From Clostridiales bacterium DTU074 (GTDB lineage: Bacteria; Bacillota; Clostridia; Caldicoprobacterales; Caldicoprobacteraceae): a stretch of DNA of 37,109 nucleotides. The position numbers were made by a program, and so were the translations under genes. The first letter of the stretch is position 1, and every line of letters begins with the position of its first letter. The notes under the pieces were generated by a model. It saw only the letters and a list, made by a program, of their open reading frames with translations, was not told the DNA's origin and ran no database searches. Shown in pieces: positions 1 to 7,834 of the stretch. The stretch is from the NCBI GenBank assembly GCA_001513075.1, contig LFSE01000121.1, positions 1 through 37,109 of the forward strand, written 5' to 3'.

Positions 1-1478
1 CCTGCTGAAAAGGTGCATCCCCTTTCCTTGACCTCCTGATTATATCCGTTGGGCAATGATTCAATGAATTTATCGGCACACACCAGCTTGACCGCCCTCC
101 TGATATCGTCGTCGGTTATGGCTTCGTTTCTTAAACGTATGTTGGAGTTTATATCCCCTGAAAACAAAAAGACATCCTGCATAACAACCGCTATCTGCCG
201 TCGCAAATCCTTTAAATTGTATTCCTTTATATCAACGCCATCGATCAGAATCTGTCCCTTCTGAATATCATAAAACCTGGCCATCAGATTTATAATAGTC
301 GATTTGCCTGAGCCGGTGTGTCCTACAAAAGCAACAGTTTGGCCTGGTCGGATTTTAAAGCTTACATCTTTAAGCACCCAATCACCTTCATTGTAATAAA
401 ACCATACATTTTTGAACTCGATCTCTCCCTCGATTCTGTCTATGTGCATTCCCTTATCCATATCCTCGAGCATCTCACGATTGTCCAAAATATCAAAAAT
501 GCGCTCTGCCGAAACTATGGCTGACTGGATGGATGTATATATATCGGCAATCTCGTTTATCGGTGAAAAGAATTCCTTGACGTAGTTAATAAATGCATAT
601 AGAACACCGATTTCCAAATAACCACCAACAACCGTTCCTGCTGAATACCATATCAACAGGGCTATGGTAAGGGTATTTATAACCTCGATTATAGGCCTGC
701 ACAAGCTGTGCAGTATCAGTTCCCGCAGACTGGTATCAAAATACTCCTTGTCAAGCTTTTCAAACTCCTCAAACTTCTCTTTCTCCCGATGGAATATACG
801 GACCAGTTTCATACCCGATATATTTTCAGCCAGAAAACCATTGAGCCTCCCAATGATGGCTTTCATCTTTATAAAGTTTTTTCTGGCTGCTTTCCGATAT
901 ACAATGGTTACGACTGCTATTAAAGGTATGCTGCATATGCTTATCAGTGCCAGGTCTTTGTTAATCGTAAACATGGTAATTATTATACCGATTATCATTA
1001 TGATATCCTTAATTGAATTGACCAATACACCCGAAAATATATCGTTCAGGGCTTCAACATCGTTTGTGACCCGTGTAAGGATTCGGCCAGATGAATTCCT
1101 GTCAAAGAATTTAATGGACATGTTCTGAATATGGGTAAAAAGTTCATTTCGTATATCAAACATTATCTTCTGGCCAATGTAGGTCAAAATATAAGTCTGG
1201 GAATAGCTGAGCCCGGCTCCAATCGCCACCACTGCAAAATATAATAGGCCTACATACAGGAATACATCGGGGGCGTTTATCCCTACGGCCAGATAATCAT
1301 CAATAATATATTTAATTATATACGGCTTTACAATTACGGATACGTTGATCAATACAGCAAATATTATACTCAGCGTCAACAATGGCAGATAGGGTTTAAA
1401 ATACCTCAACAGCCTCAGTATTAGGCTTCCCCTGCTTCTTTGTTCTATGTTCCCATCAATTCCACGGTCATATTGCAT
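1..1478 (-). CDS. ABC exporter half-transporter, second subunit of a heterodimer (3'-truncated by the window edge)
   Basis: Export ABC protein with a membrane domain (about residues 25-320) fused to an ATPase domain. The ATG at 1478 follows GGGAGG and starts MQYDRGIDGN; 492 codons are visible. The Walker A motif GHTGSGKS has its lysine at residue 392. The frame leaves the window inside the ABC signature, which reads F490-S491-A492 plus the first two bases of a Gly codon, so about 100 residues including Walker B are missing. The signature departs from LSGGQ, as expected for one half of an asymmetric heterodimer. It begins 44 bp after the stop of the upstream ABC subunit and must pair with it (YheI/YheH, BmrC/BmrD, TM287/TM288 type). 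Substrate unknown: a drug, lipid or peptide is possible. Confidence 0.93.
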   Translation of the reverse strand, partial: MQYDRGIDGNIEQRSRGSLILRLLRYFKPYLPLLTLSIIFAVLINVSVIVKPYIIKYIIDDYLAVGINAPDVFLYVGLLYFAVVAIGAGLSYSQTYILTYIGQKIMFDIRNELFTHIQNMSIKFFDRNSSGRILTRVTNDVEALNDIFSGVLVNSIKDIIMIIGIIITMFTINKDLALISICSIPLIAVVTIVYRKAARKNFIKMKAIIGRLNGFLAENISGMKLVRIFHREKEKFEEFEKLDKEYFDTSLRELILHSLCRPIIEVINTLTIALLIWYSAGTVVGGYLEIGVLYAFINYVKEFFSPINEIADIYTSIQSAIVSAERIFDILDNREMLEDMDKGMHIDRIEGEIEFKNVWFYYNEGDWVLKDVSFKIRPGQTVAFVGHTGSGKSTIINLMARFYDIQKGQILIDGVDIKEYNLKDLRRQIAVVMQDVFLFSGDINSNIRLRNEAITDDDIRRAVKLVCADKFIESLPNGYNQEVKERGCTFSA

Positions 1479-1522
1479 TTCGATCGTTACCTCCCAATCT
1501 TGTATTGCCCCAAACGGTTAAA

Positions 1523-3364
1523 CTACATGTCCAAGCCCGGATTCGCTTTCAAACGGCCGGAAGCGTAATAATCCCGTTCCTTTTTTATCTGGGATTGATA
1601 CAGACGATAATACGCCCCTTTCATCTTCATCAGTTCATCGTGGGTGCCCCTTTCTATAATACGGCCATCATCCATAAAAATAATCTGATCAGCATATCTT
1701 ACAGACGATACTCTGTGTGCTATAATAATACCCGTTTTTCCCTTCAGAACCTCTTTGAGATTATTCAGTATCTTCTCCTCGGTCTTGGTATCCACAGCCG
1801 ACAGGCTGTCATCCAGTATCAGGATAGACGGATCCTTTATTATTGCCCTGGCAATGGATACCCTTTGTTTTTGGCCGCCCGAAAGGGTTACTCCCCTTTC
1901 ACCCACCACCGTCTCAAATCCATCCGGGAAAGTTAGTATATCATCATATATGCCGGCCATCTTTGAAGCCGTTACAACCTGCTCATCCTGATATATGGGT
2001 CTGAAAAACTCTATATTGTTCCTTACTGACGTGGAAAACAAAAAATTATCCTGGGGTGCATACCCAATGTTTTCCCTCAACACGTCCAACGGAATATGGT
2101 TAATATCCTTTCCGTCTATAAAGATGTGTCCATCTTCAACATCATACAGCCTCAAAAGGAGATTGGCTAGTGTGGTCTTACCGCTGCCTGTCGTGCCCAA
2201 AATCCCCAATATTTCCCCTTCTCTGATTCTTAGGTTGATCTCCTTTAGGGCTTTTTCCACAGAGCCAGGATATGTAAAATCCAGATTTCTTATTTCGATA
2301 TCCCCACTCAATCTGTCAAATTTATAAGAAGCGTAAGCTGGTTGTCTCTTTTCCCAGTTCTTTTTCATCATAGCTTCCGGAACAACTTCTATGCTCCTGG
2401 AGCCCATTTCGCTGCTTTCCTGAAATATCCTGTCCAGTCGTCCGGCTGATGCCATACCTCGTTGCCATATCTCGATAACCCTGCTTATGCTCACTATTGG
2501 TCTCATAATTATCATCACATACGAATTAAAGGCAATATAATCTCCCAGGGAAATACTCCCTCTGGTGACCAATTGGCTGCCGTATATGATAAAAAACACA
2601 ATGCTTACACCAAACATAAACTGGGTAAGCGGCCAAAAAGCAGCGGAAACCCTGGTCAACCGCATATGGGTATCAACCCTGGCCTGGCTGTATCTCAAAA
2701 AGTCCTCAACTTCCTCCTCTTCCTGTGCAAAGGCTTTTATTACCCTAATCCCGGATATGTTTTCCTGCACCTTTTCGGATATTTGTGCAAAGGCCTTTTG
2801 AACAGCCGTGAATCTCTCCCGTATCTTTTTTCTCAGTCTGTATAATACTAAAACAATAAAGGGTGCTGGTAAAAGAGCCATCATTGTCAATACCGGACTT
2901 ATAGTCCTCACCATAATTGCAATCGATATTGTATTGACTATCACTCCGTCAAGCACCGCGGTAAAACCGAACCCAAATGTCCTCCTGATCGCCTGAATAT
3001 CATTGATAGCATAAGCTATAAGATCCCCGGTTTTGTTGTTATCATAAAATGTGGTCGGCAGAGTTTGCATATGAGCGAACAATTTCTCCCGAAGATAGCA
3101 TTCCAAATACCTGCAATTCCCCACCAAAAAGTATCTCCATGTAAACCGGAATATAAAAGCTCCAAAAGCCGCCGCGATCAGAATAAGGAGGTATCGGCCG
3201 ACAACCGATAAGGGCATTTTATTATTCAGACTGTCGGTTATAAAGCCGAGTATACGCGGTATTAAGGATGTTATAAAAGATGTGATAACAAGGAATACTA
3301 TTCCTATCATATACCTCCATTTAAACCGCTTTATAAAATCCCAGAGAATTTGCTTTACTCGCAT
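1523..3364 (-). CDS. ABC exporter half-transporter, first subunit with degenerate catalytic site
   Basis: 613-residue inner-membrane exporter subunit: six predicted helices in about residues 15-310, then an ATPase domain. Walker A is GTTGSGKTT with K396, the signature LSGGQKQR includes S495, and Walker B ends ILDDSLSAVD. The residue after the Walker B aspartate is Asp rather than the catalytic Glu, the hallmark of the degenerate-site subunit in heterodimeric exporters such as TM287/TM288. The start follows GAGGTGA. It lies 52 bp after the LacI-family gene and 44 bp before the partner subunit with no visible terminator between, so the three probably form one transcription unit. Function is inferred from family; the cargo is not readable from sequence. 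Confidence 0.95.
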   Translation of the reverse strand: MRVKQILWDFIKRFKWRYMIGIVFLVITSFITSLIPRILGFITDSLNNKMPLSVVGRYLLILIAAAFGAFIFRFTWRYFLVGNCRYLECYLREKLFAHMQTLPTTFYDNNKTGDLIAYAINDIQAIRRTFGFGFTAVLDGVIVNTISIAIMVRTISPVLTMMALLPAPFIVLVLYRLRKKIRERFTAVQKAFAQISEKVQENISGIRVIKAFAQEEEEVEDFLRYSQARVDTHMRLTRVSAAFWPLTQFMFGVSIVFFIIYGSQLVTRGSISLGDYIAFNSYVMIIMRPIVSISRVIEIWQRGMASAGRLDRIFQESSEMGSRSIEVVPEAMMKKNWEKRQPAYASYKFDRLSGDIEIRNLDFTYPGSVEKALKEINLRIREGEILGILGTTGSGKTTLANLLLRLYDVEDGHIFIDGKDINHIPLDVLRENIGYAPQDNFLFSTSVRNNIEFFRPIYQDEQVVTASKMAGIYDDILTFPDGFETVVGERGVTLSGGQKQRVSIARAIIKDPSILILDDSLSAVDTKTEEKILNNLKEVLKGKTGIIIAHRVSSVRYADQIIFMDDGRIIERGTHDELMKMKGAYYRLYQSQIKKERDYYASGRLKANPGLDM

Positions 3365-3416
3365 GCTACTTCACCTCATAAATAAATTTGCGCATTTCCT
3401 GGTTTCCATGCTGCTA

Positions 3417-4427
3417 TCATGAAGACTCCCGAATTATAAACTCCGACCCCAGCACTGAGAGCGCCTCTATATTACCTTCGTCAATTATCTTTAAAATCAT
3501 TTCGGCTGCCTTAAATCCCATATCATAAAGGGGCAACTCAATGGAAGAGAGGGGTGGATGGATAAGCTCAAAGAATTTAGAAGAACCCACGGCAACTATG
3601 CGTATATCCTGTGGAATTTTAATGTCCAGCATATGACATGCTTTTACAGTCAGCATCCCAAACCTGGGCGACGCTGCCAATATCGCATCCGGTCGACAAA
3701 CCCTGTTCTCCAACAAGCGGATTATGGATGAACACACTTCATTGTTATCAAAAGTGCCAAGGACGATAAACTCATCCTTGACATCATATCCGTGGTGAAT
3801 GAGGGCATTCTTAAAGGCTTCAAGCCTTCCGTCATTAAGGCGCCGTGGCACGGGTCCGGCATATGCTATATTCTTTACCCCTTTGGATTTAAAATATCCT
3901 ATTACATCCTTGATGTGATCAAGATGATCGGTACAAACTTCCCCAACTCCCCTGCCGGAGGGATGAGTGCTTACGATAACATAGGGAATACCCAAACTAT
4001 CCATGTATTCCATTTCTTCATCGCCAACGGCGGCAAAGGCAAAGATAATCCCATCTATCCTGGTCGAATTATAATATTTTATGAATTCGGCATCTTTTAT
4101 TGAATCGTATTTGTTATATAAAAGATTGACCGAGTAATTGCGTTCCTGCAGTCCGTCTCTGATGCCTTCCAGGACCTTCATGAAGTAGAAATTGGTAACA
4201 TTTCTGTCGGTAACTATGCCTATTGACATGGCTCTTTTCAGCTTCATCCCCCGGGCAATCTGGTTAGGATGATAATTCAGCTTTTTTACTGCATCGAGCA
4301 CTGCCTGACGTGTTTCGGGCCTTATCTTAACCCCCTTAACATCGTTCAGTATATATGATACGGTAGCCTGGGAAACCCCGGCCTCCCTTGCCACATCCTT
4401 GCTGGACACCGAAACCTTTCGCTTCAT
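3417..4427 (-). CDS. LacI-family transcriptional regulator, autoregulated
   Basis: 336-residue DNA-binding repressor. The N-terminus holds the LacI helix-turn-helix (SSKDVAREAGVSQATVSYIL, about residues 7-26) and the hinge region; the rest is a periplasmic-binding-protein-like sensor domain. I choose ATG 4427 because GGTGGTG lies 5-7 bases upstream; an in-frame start at 4451 would fall inside the operator. The promoter just upstream is overlaid by two palindromes with a central CG, typical LacI-family operators, so it probably represses itself and the two ABC exporter genes downstream. LacI proteins usually sense sugars, whereas drug exporters are more often under MarR or TetR control, so the exporter cargo may be sugar-linked. 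The effector is unknown. Confidence 0.93.
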   Translation of the reverse strand: MKRKVSVSSKDVAREAGVSQATVSYILNDVKGVKIRPETRQAVLDAVKKLNYHPNQIARGMKLKRAMSIGIVTDRNVTNFYFMKVLEGIRDGLQERNYSVNLLYNKYDSIKDAEFIKYYNSTRIDGIIFAFAAVGDEEMEYMDSLGIPYVIVSTHPSGRGVGEVCTDHLDHIKDVIGYFKSKGVKNIAYAGPVPRRLNDGRLEAFKNALIHHGYDVKDEFIVLGTFDNNEVCSSIIRLLENRVCRPDAILAASPRFGMLTVKACHMLDIKIPQDIRIVAVGSSKFFELIHPPLSSIELPLYDMGFKAAEMILKIIDEGNIEALSVLGSEFIIRESS

Positions 4428-4449
4428 ATCACACCACCTTATCCAGCAC

Positions 4450-4485
4450 AATATTTATACGTATAAATATTTATACGTATAAATA
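4450..4485. promoter_or_regulatory. Tandem LacI-type operators
   Basis: Two palindromes with the same core ATTTATACGTATAAAT, centred on CG at 4460/4461 and 4476/4477, exactly 16 bp apart. The first is perfect over 4450-4471 and the second over 4468-4485. They cover the downstream edge of the -10 box, the expected transcription start and the 5' leader of the LacI gene, so binding would block its transcription. I found no other copy in the window. Confidence 0.8.
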
Positions 4486-4511
4486 ATAAAGCATTTAGAT
4501 ATTTTTGTCAA
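4483..4511 (-). promoter_or_regulatory. Sigma-A promoter of the LacI/ABC-exporter unit
   Basis: On the minus strand TTGACA (4511-4506), a 17-bp spacer and TATTAT (4488-4483). The -35 is perfect and the -10 differs from consensus at one base. The expected start near 4476 lies inside the tandem operators. Confidence 0.85.
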
Positions 4512-4618
4512 CCAAATTCGGAGATTATTTCCCGGGCCTATAAGCAATCATATATCAGGAATCATTTGACACATTCCTGCTTATACTGCTTATTACACAA
4601 AAAACAATTTATTCTTAC

Positions 4619-4647
4619 AAAAAAATCGGGATGAGCATTATCCCGAT
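4619..4647 (-). terminator. Rho-independent terminator of the TrpXYZ-type transporter operon
   Basis: On the minus strand ATCGGGAT, a 7-base loop and ATCCCGAT form an 8-bp stem followed by a run of T (plus-strand A at 4619-4625). It lies 45 bp past the ATPase stop. The remaining 4512-4618 stretch shows no gene. Confidence 0.88.
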
Positions 4648-4691
4648 CAAAATAAATAAAAAAATCGAAAGTGAAGCACTGAAGCAAGACA

Positions 4692-5495
4692 TTAGCTTGT
4701 CAAACCCAGCATTATTCTGTCATCATCAAATTTCTTGCGAGCAGCACATTCAAACATATCCACCAGTTCATCCACCGTAAGCAAAGCCTTATCGGCACCC
4801 CGTATATCCAGAACCACCTTTCCTCCGTCCATCATTATAAGCCGGTTACCCATTTTTATAGCATATTCCATATTATGGGTAATCATAAGGGTTGTTATCC
4901 CCTTCTGAAGTACGATCTCTTCTGTCAGATCATTTATAAGCCTAACGGTGGACGGATCCAGGGCAGCCGTATGCTCATCAAGCAAAAGGAGTTTCGGCTT
5001 GACCATGGTGGCGATAAGCAGGGTTATAGCCTGACGCTGTCCCCCGGAAAGCAATTTCACCTTTGTATTCATGCGATTCTCCAATCCCAGTCCAAGTTCG
5101 GCCAGCTTCACCCTGAATTCCTTTCTCAGTTTATCGTTTAATCCCCACTTAAGCCCTCTCTTCTTATTTCGGCAAAGAGCCAGCGACAAATTTTCCTCTA
5201 TGGTCATAGATGGAGCGGTACCCATCAAGGGATCTTGGAAAACCCTTCCAATAAAGCTGGCTCTTTCATATTCCGGCAATCTGGTGATATCCTGATCATC
5301 AAGCTCTATTGACCCTTCATCAAGGGGAAACACACCGGCTATGACATTCAAAAGGGTTGACTTTCCCGCCCCGTTACTTCCGATGATGGAAACAAAATCA
5401 CCATCATATATCTCAAGATTTATGTTGCTAAGCGCAACATTTTCGTTTACCGTTCCTTTGTTAAAAATCTTGCTTACATTTTTTAACTTTAACAT
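4692..5495 (-). CDS. ABC transporter ATPase, TrpZ/COG1101 type
   Basis: 267-residue cytoplasmic ATPase that energises the permease encoded just upstream. Walker A GSNGAGKST spans residues 39-47, the signature LLSGGQRQ is near residue 150, and Walker B reads LLLLDEHTAALDP. The DEHTAALD form is characteristic of this uncharacterised importer family, found with TrpX/TrpY-type partners. ATG 5495 follows AGGAGG with an 8-base gap, 12 bp after the permease stop. It is the last gene of the three-gene operon and is followed by a clear terminator. The substrate class is not fixed by sequence: relatives have been linked to tryptophan or other amino acids, but no T-box is visible here. Confidence 0.93.
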   Translation of the reverse strand: MLKLKNVSKIFNKGTVNENVALSNINLEIYDGDFVSIIGSNGAGKSTLLNVIAGVFPLDEGSIELDDQDITRLPEYERASFIGRVFQDPLMGTAPSMTIEENLSLALCRNKKRGLKWGLNDKLRKEFRVKLAELGLGLENRMNTKVKLLSGGQRQAITLLIATMVKPKLLLLDEHTAALDPSTVRLINDLTEEIVLQKGITTLMITHNMEYAIKMGNRLIMMDGGKVVLDIRGADKALLTVDELVDMFECAARKKFDDDRIMLGLTS

Positions 5496-5507
5496 AATAC
5501 AATCCTC

Positions 5508-6386
5508 CTACGAAGACGCAATACGAAGCAGATTCTTTATCCTCGGTGTACTTAAAGCAATGATCACCAGGATGGTAGTCAATAACTTAAGATCAGTGGC
5601 CGCAAAGCCCAATCTCAAAGCAATTCCAATACTCAGTCTGTAAATAAAGGATCCCAGCAAAGCCGCAAATGTAGCGAGACCAACGCTTCTTTCCCCAATA
5701 ATCATCTCCCCTATTATCACGGAAGCCAAACCTGCCACGACGGTCCCTATCCCCATACCTATATCAGCAAAACCCTGATATTGGGCCACCAGCCCACCCG
5801 AAAGGGCTACCAGCCCGTTCGACATGGATAAGCCCAGGGTCTTCATTGCATCGGTATTAATTCCCAATGACCGGGCCATATCCGGGTTATTACCAGTTGC
5901 TCTAAGGGCAAAACCAAGTTGAGTTTTTAAAAAGCTGTCAAGAAGAATCTTTACCACAACGACTGCAACCACAAAAGCTGAAATGAACCCCCATCGCCGA
6001 GGTATGCCCAGTACTTCCTCGAGGTATGTGAACATTGTTTTTGCGTTTAACAGGGTTACATTTGCCTGTCCCATCACACGGAGATTTATGGAATACAGGG
6101 CTGTCATGGTTAAAATACCTGCAAGCAGGCCGGATATCTTTGCCCTGGTATTAAGAAAACCGGTAATAAAGCCCGCAATCATGCCGGCCATTAAAGACAG
6201 CACCAACGCTAAAAATGGGTTGCCACCATTAAATATTATGATGGAAGCCACCGCTGCCCCCAGCGGAAAGCTCCCATCAACCGTTAAATCCGGAAAATCA
6301 AGCACTTTAAAAGTGATATAAACACCCAGCGCCATTATTCCGAATACAAGGCCTTGCTCGGCTGAAGTAAGAAATAAATTTAACAA
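5508..6386 (-). CDS. ABC transporter permease, TrpY/COG4120 type
   Basis: About 292 residues and almost wholly hydrophobic, with eight or more predicted membrane helices; it resembles branched-chain-amino-acid-type permeases (BPD_transp_2 fold) and the COG4120 family. It forms the membrane channel for the lipoprotein and ATPase on either side. GAGGTG lies six bases before a TTG at 6386, so I prefer that start; a GTG at 6395 is in frame but overlaps this ribosome-binding site. It starts 15 bp after the binding-protein stop. Substrate unknown. Confidence 0.92.
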   Translation of the reverse strand: MLNLFLTSAEQGLVFGIMALGVYITFKVLDFPDLTVDGSFPLGAAVASIIIFNGGNPFLALVLSLMAGMIAGFITGFLNTRAKISGLLAGILTMTALYSINLRVMGQANVTLLNAKTMFTYLEEVLGIPRRWGFISAFVVAVVVVKILLDSFLKTQLGFALRATGNNPDMARSLGINTDAMKTLGLSMSNGLVALSGGLVAQYQGFADIGMGIGTVVAGLASVIIGEMIIGERSVGLATFAALLGSFIYRLSIGIALRLGFAATDLKLLTTILVIIALSTPRIKNLLRIASS

Positions 6387-6401
6387 AAATATCACCTCAT
6401 A

Positions 6402-7379
6402 CTATTCGATAACCTCTTCCGCTTCTGCGAGCATATCCTCCGATATAGTCAGTCCAATGGTTTCTGCAGCTTTTTTATTAACTATCAAGGTAACATTTTT
6501 GGCTTTCTCTATAGGTATATCCTGAGGCTTTTTGCCCTTAAGAACTTCCACGGCTATAGCCCCGGTCTGTTTTCCCAACTCTCTGTAATCTATTCCCTTG
6601 GTTGCTATGGCCCCGGCATCCACCTGACCCCGTTCCGAACCAATGACCGGTATCTTATTTTCGTTGGCGATCTTAATTACAGCTCCAATAGAAGAAACTA
6701 TCGTATTGTCGGTGGGAACATAAATGGCATCGACCCTGCCCATCAAGGATTGGGTGGCCTGACTTACTTCGTTGCTGTTACTCACAGCCGCTTCTACCAA
6801 AGTTAGCCCCAACTCACCCACAATTTCCTTGGCCATCTCCACCTGGACCTTGGAGTTGATTTCCCCGCTGTTGTACAGTATTCCAAGCCTTTCTGCATCG
6901 GGAACCAGCTCTTTTACCAGCTTTATCTGCTCATCCACCGGATTTATATCGGTTGTGCCGGTTACATTGCCACCTGGCTTATCCAGGCTTTCAGCCAGGC
7001 CCGCCGATACCGGATCGGTAACAGCCGTTATGAGTATGGGTATATCCTTTGTAACATTGGCCGCAGCCTGGGCTGCCTGCGTAGCGATGGCCAGTATCAT
7101 ATCCACCTTTTCATCGGCAAATTTTCTGGCTATGGTCTGGGCATTGTTAACATCGCCCTGGGCATTTTGATAATCGATCTTTATGTTCTTGCCATCCTCA
7201 TAGCCAGCTTCCTTAAGAGCTTCGATAAAGCCCTCCCGTGCGCTGTCAAGAGCAGGATGTTCAACCAACTGAGATATGCCAATTGTAACCACCTTTCCGG
7301 AAGACGCACCGCTGCAGGCAATGACGCCAATCAAAAGAAGTGAAAGAGACAGAAGAAAAATGCCTACCTTTTTTAACAT
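6402..7379 (-). CDS. ABC transporter substrate-binding lipoprotein, TrpX/COG2984 type
   Basis: 325-residue extracellular solute-binding lipoprotein (ABC_sub_bind family). Residues 1-21 are a lipoprotein signal peptide ending IGVIA, and C22 is the lipidation site. The mature part has the two-lobe fold with ITAVTDPVSAGL and the GNVTGTTD region typical of the family. ATG 7379 is preferred over the in-frame TTG 7397 because GGAGG (7392-7388) sits 8 bases upstream. It is the first gene of the transporter operon. The leader contains two mutually exclusive hairpins, one using the same GGAGG, so expression is probably set by RNA folding. The ligand may be an aromatic or other amino acid by homology, but this is not demonstrated. 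Confidence 0.93.
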   Translation of the reverse strand: MLKKVGIFLLSLSLLLIGVIACSGASSGKVVTIGISQLVEHPALDSAREGFIEALKEAGYEDGKNIKIDYQNAQGDVNNAQTIARKFADEKVDMILAIATQAAQAAANVTKDIPILITAVTDPVSAGLAESLDKPGGNVTGTTDINPVDEQIKLVKELVPDAERLGILYNSGEINSKVQVEMAKEIVGELGLTLVEAAVSNSNEVSQATQSLMGRVDAIYVPTDNTIVSSIGAVIKIANENKIPVIGSERGQVDAGAIATKGIDYRELGKQTGAIAVEVLKGKKPQDIPIEKAKNVTLIVNKKAAETIGLTISEDMLAEAEEVIE

Positions 7380-7477
7380 TAAAAAAACCTCCTTCAATAA
7401 TATTGACGGAGGGAAATAGCAAATAAATATGAATATTCTATTTTCCCTACCGTGCTACCGTTTTACTTATCATATGA
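7380..7477 (-). promoter_or_regulatory. Putative two-state RNA switch in the transporter leader
   Basis: Leader of about 98 nt. Hairpin 1 pairs 7453-7438 with 7419-7406 (14 bp, two single-base bulges; arms start ACGG and end CCGT). Hairpin 2 pairs CCTCC (7412-7408) with the Shine-Dalgarno GGAGG (7392-7388) and TCAA (7406-7403) with TTGA (7397-7394), with one G/A mismatch, and is followed by seven T. The two share 7412-7406 and cannot coexist. Hairpin 2 could act as a terminator or as a ribosome-site blocker; hairpin 1 would release it. ACGGTAG occurs twice in tandem (7461-7455, 7453-7447), giving two possible registers. No Rfam class recognised. Confidence 0.68.
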
Positions 7478-7483
7478 TAGCAT

Positions 7484-7512
7484 ATTATACTATCGAATTC
7501 AAGACGGTGTAA
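7484..7512 (-). promoter_or_regulatory. Sigma-A promoter of the TrpXYZ-type operon
   Basis: Minus strand TTACAC (7512-7507), 17-bp spacer, TATAAT (7489-7484). A second overlapping possibility is TTGAAT-17-TATCAT slightly downstream. The palindrome ATCATATGAT just after it could be an operator. Confidence 0.65.
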
Positions 7513-7560
7513 CACTATGTTTTTGTGAATATACTTTATTTTGATTTATATATTGCCCCT

Positions 7561-7660
7561 ATCAAAATTCGCTTACGCTCAGACATTGGTTCCGGCTTCC
7601 CTCCGCTTCGCTAACAGGTTCTAAGCCTTTTCGCGAGGCGAGTCCCATAGCATTCTTCAA
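7561..7660. other. GC-rich non-coding patch, possible dispersed-repeat remnant
   Basis: Within the 7513-7686 gap, about 95 bp are visibly richer in G+C than the AT-rich flanks. They carry near-repeated words (CGCTTACGCTC, CGCTTCGCTAAC) and a small inverted repeat, TTTTCGCGAGGCGAG. I see no convincing ORF. It may be a fragment of a dispersed repeat; that needs a genome-wide search. Confidence 0.35.
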
Positions 7661-7686
7661 TGAAATAAATAAAAGAAAAGTGCATC

Positions 7687-7719
7687 AAAAAAAACAGCTC
7701 CTGCTTATACGGGAACTGT
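7687..7719 (-). terminator. Rho-independent terminator of the small minus-strand gene
   Basis: Minus strand ACAGTTCC and GGAGCTGT form an 8-bp stem (one G-U pair), followed by eight T (plus-strand A 7687-7694). The loop contains the TAA stop of the 33-codon ORF. No larger minus-strand gene lies upstream for it to serve. Confidence 0.75.
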
Positions 7720-7806
7720 AAAATGGCTTCTCACCACTATGTCATAAGCTTCTGAATAAATATAATGGATAAACGTTGTTCGCCTCAACCGAGTATCATA
7801 CATCAT
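7705..7806 (-). CDS. Putative 33-residue small protein, possibly SOS-controlled
   Basis: Short ORF reading MMYDTRLRRT at its start and ending in FTVPV. AAAGGGG lies seven bases before the ATG at 7806. It ends in TAA inside the loop of a strong terminator. A minus-strand promoter (TTGCAA-18-TAAGAT, 7864-7835) sits about 22 bases upstream, and a LexA-like box occupies the spacer of that promoter. The peptide is basic at its N-terminus with aromatic and beta-branched residues in the middle; there is no clear membrane helix and I recognise no family. Promoter, ribosome-binding site and terminator together argue for a real gene, or for a small RNA of about 140 nt. The neighbouring GC-rich patch leaves open that this is part of a repeat. 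Confidence 0.45.
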   Translation of the reverse strand: MMYDTRLRRTTFIHYIYSEAYDIVVRSHFTVPV

Positions 7807-7834
7807 CACACTGCCCCTTTATTGAATTTGGAAT

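Noticed and set aside
664-1128. Plus-strand ORF of 154 codons, and many similar plus-strand ORFs over 1-6400
   Set aside because: They mirror the minus-strand ABC genes and lack ribosome sites or family signatures.
7380-7477. T-box leader for the TrpX-type operon
   Set aside because: The leader is only about 100 nt with no specifier stem or consensus T-box sequence; the two hairpins explain it better.
4575-7710. 12-bp word TCCTGCTTATAC shared by 4575-4586 and 7699-7710
   Set aside because: The flanks do not match; one copy lies in a terminator loop. Probably chance.
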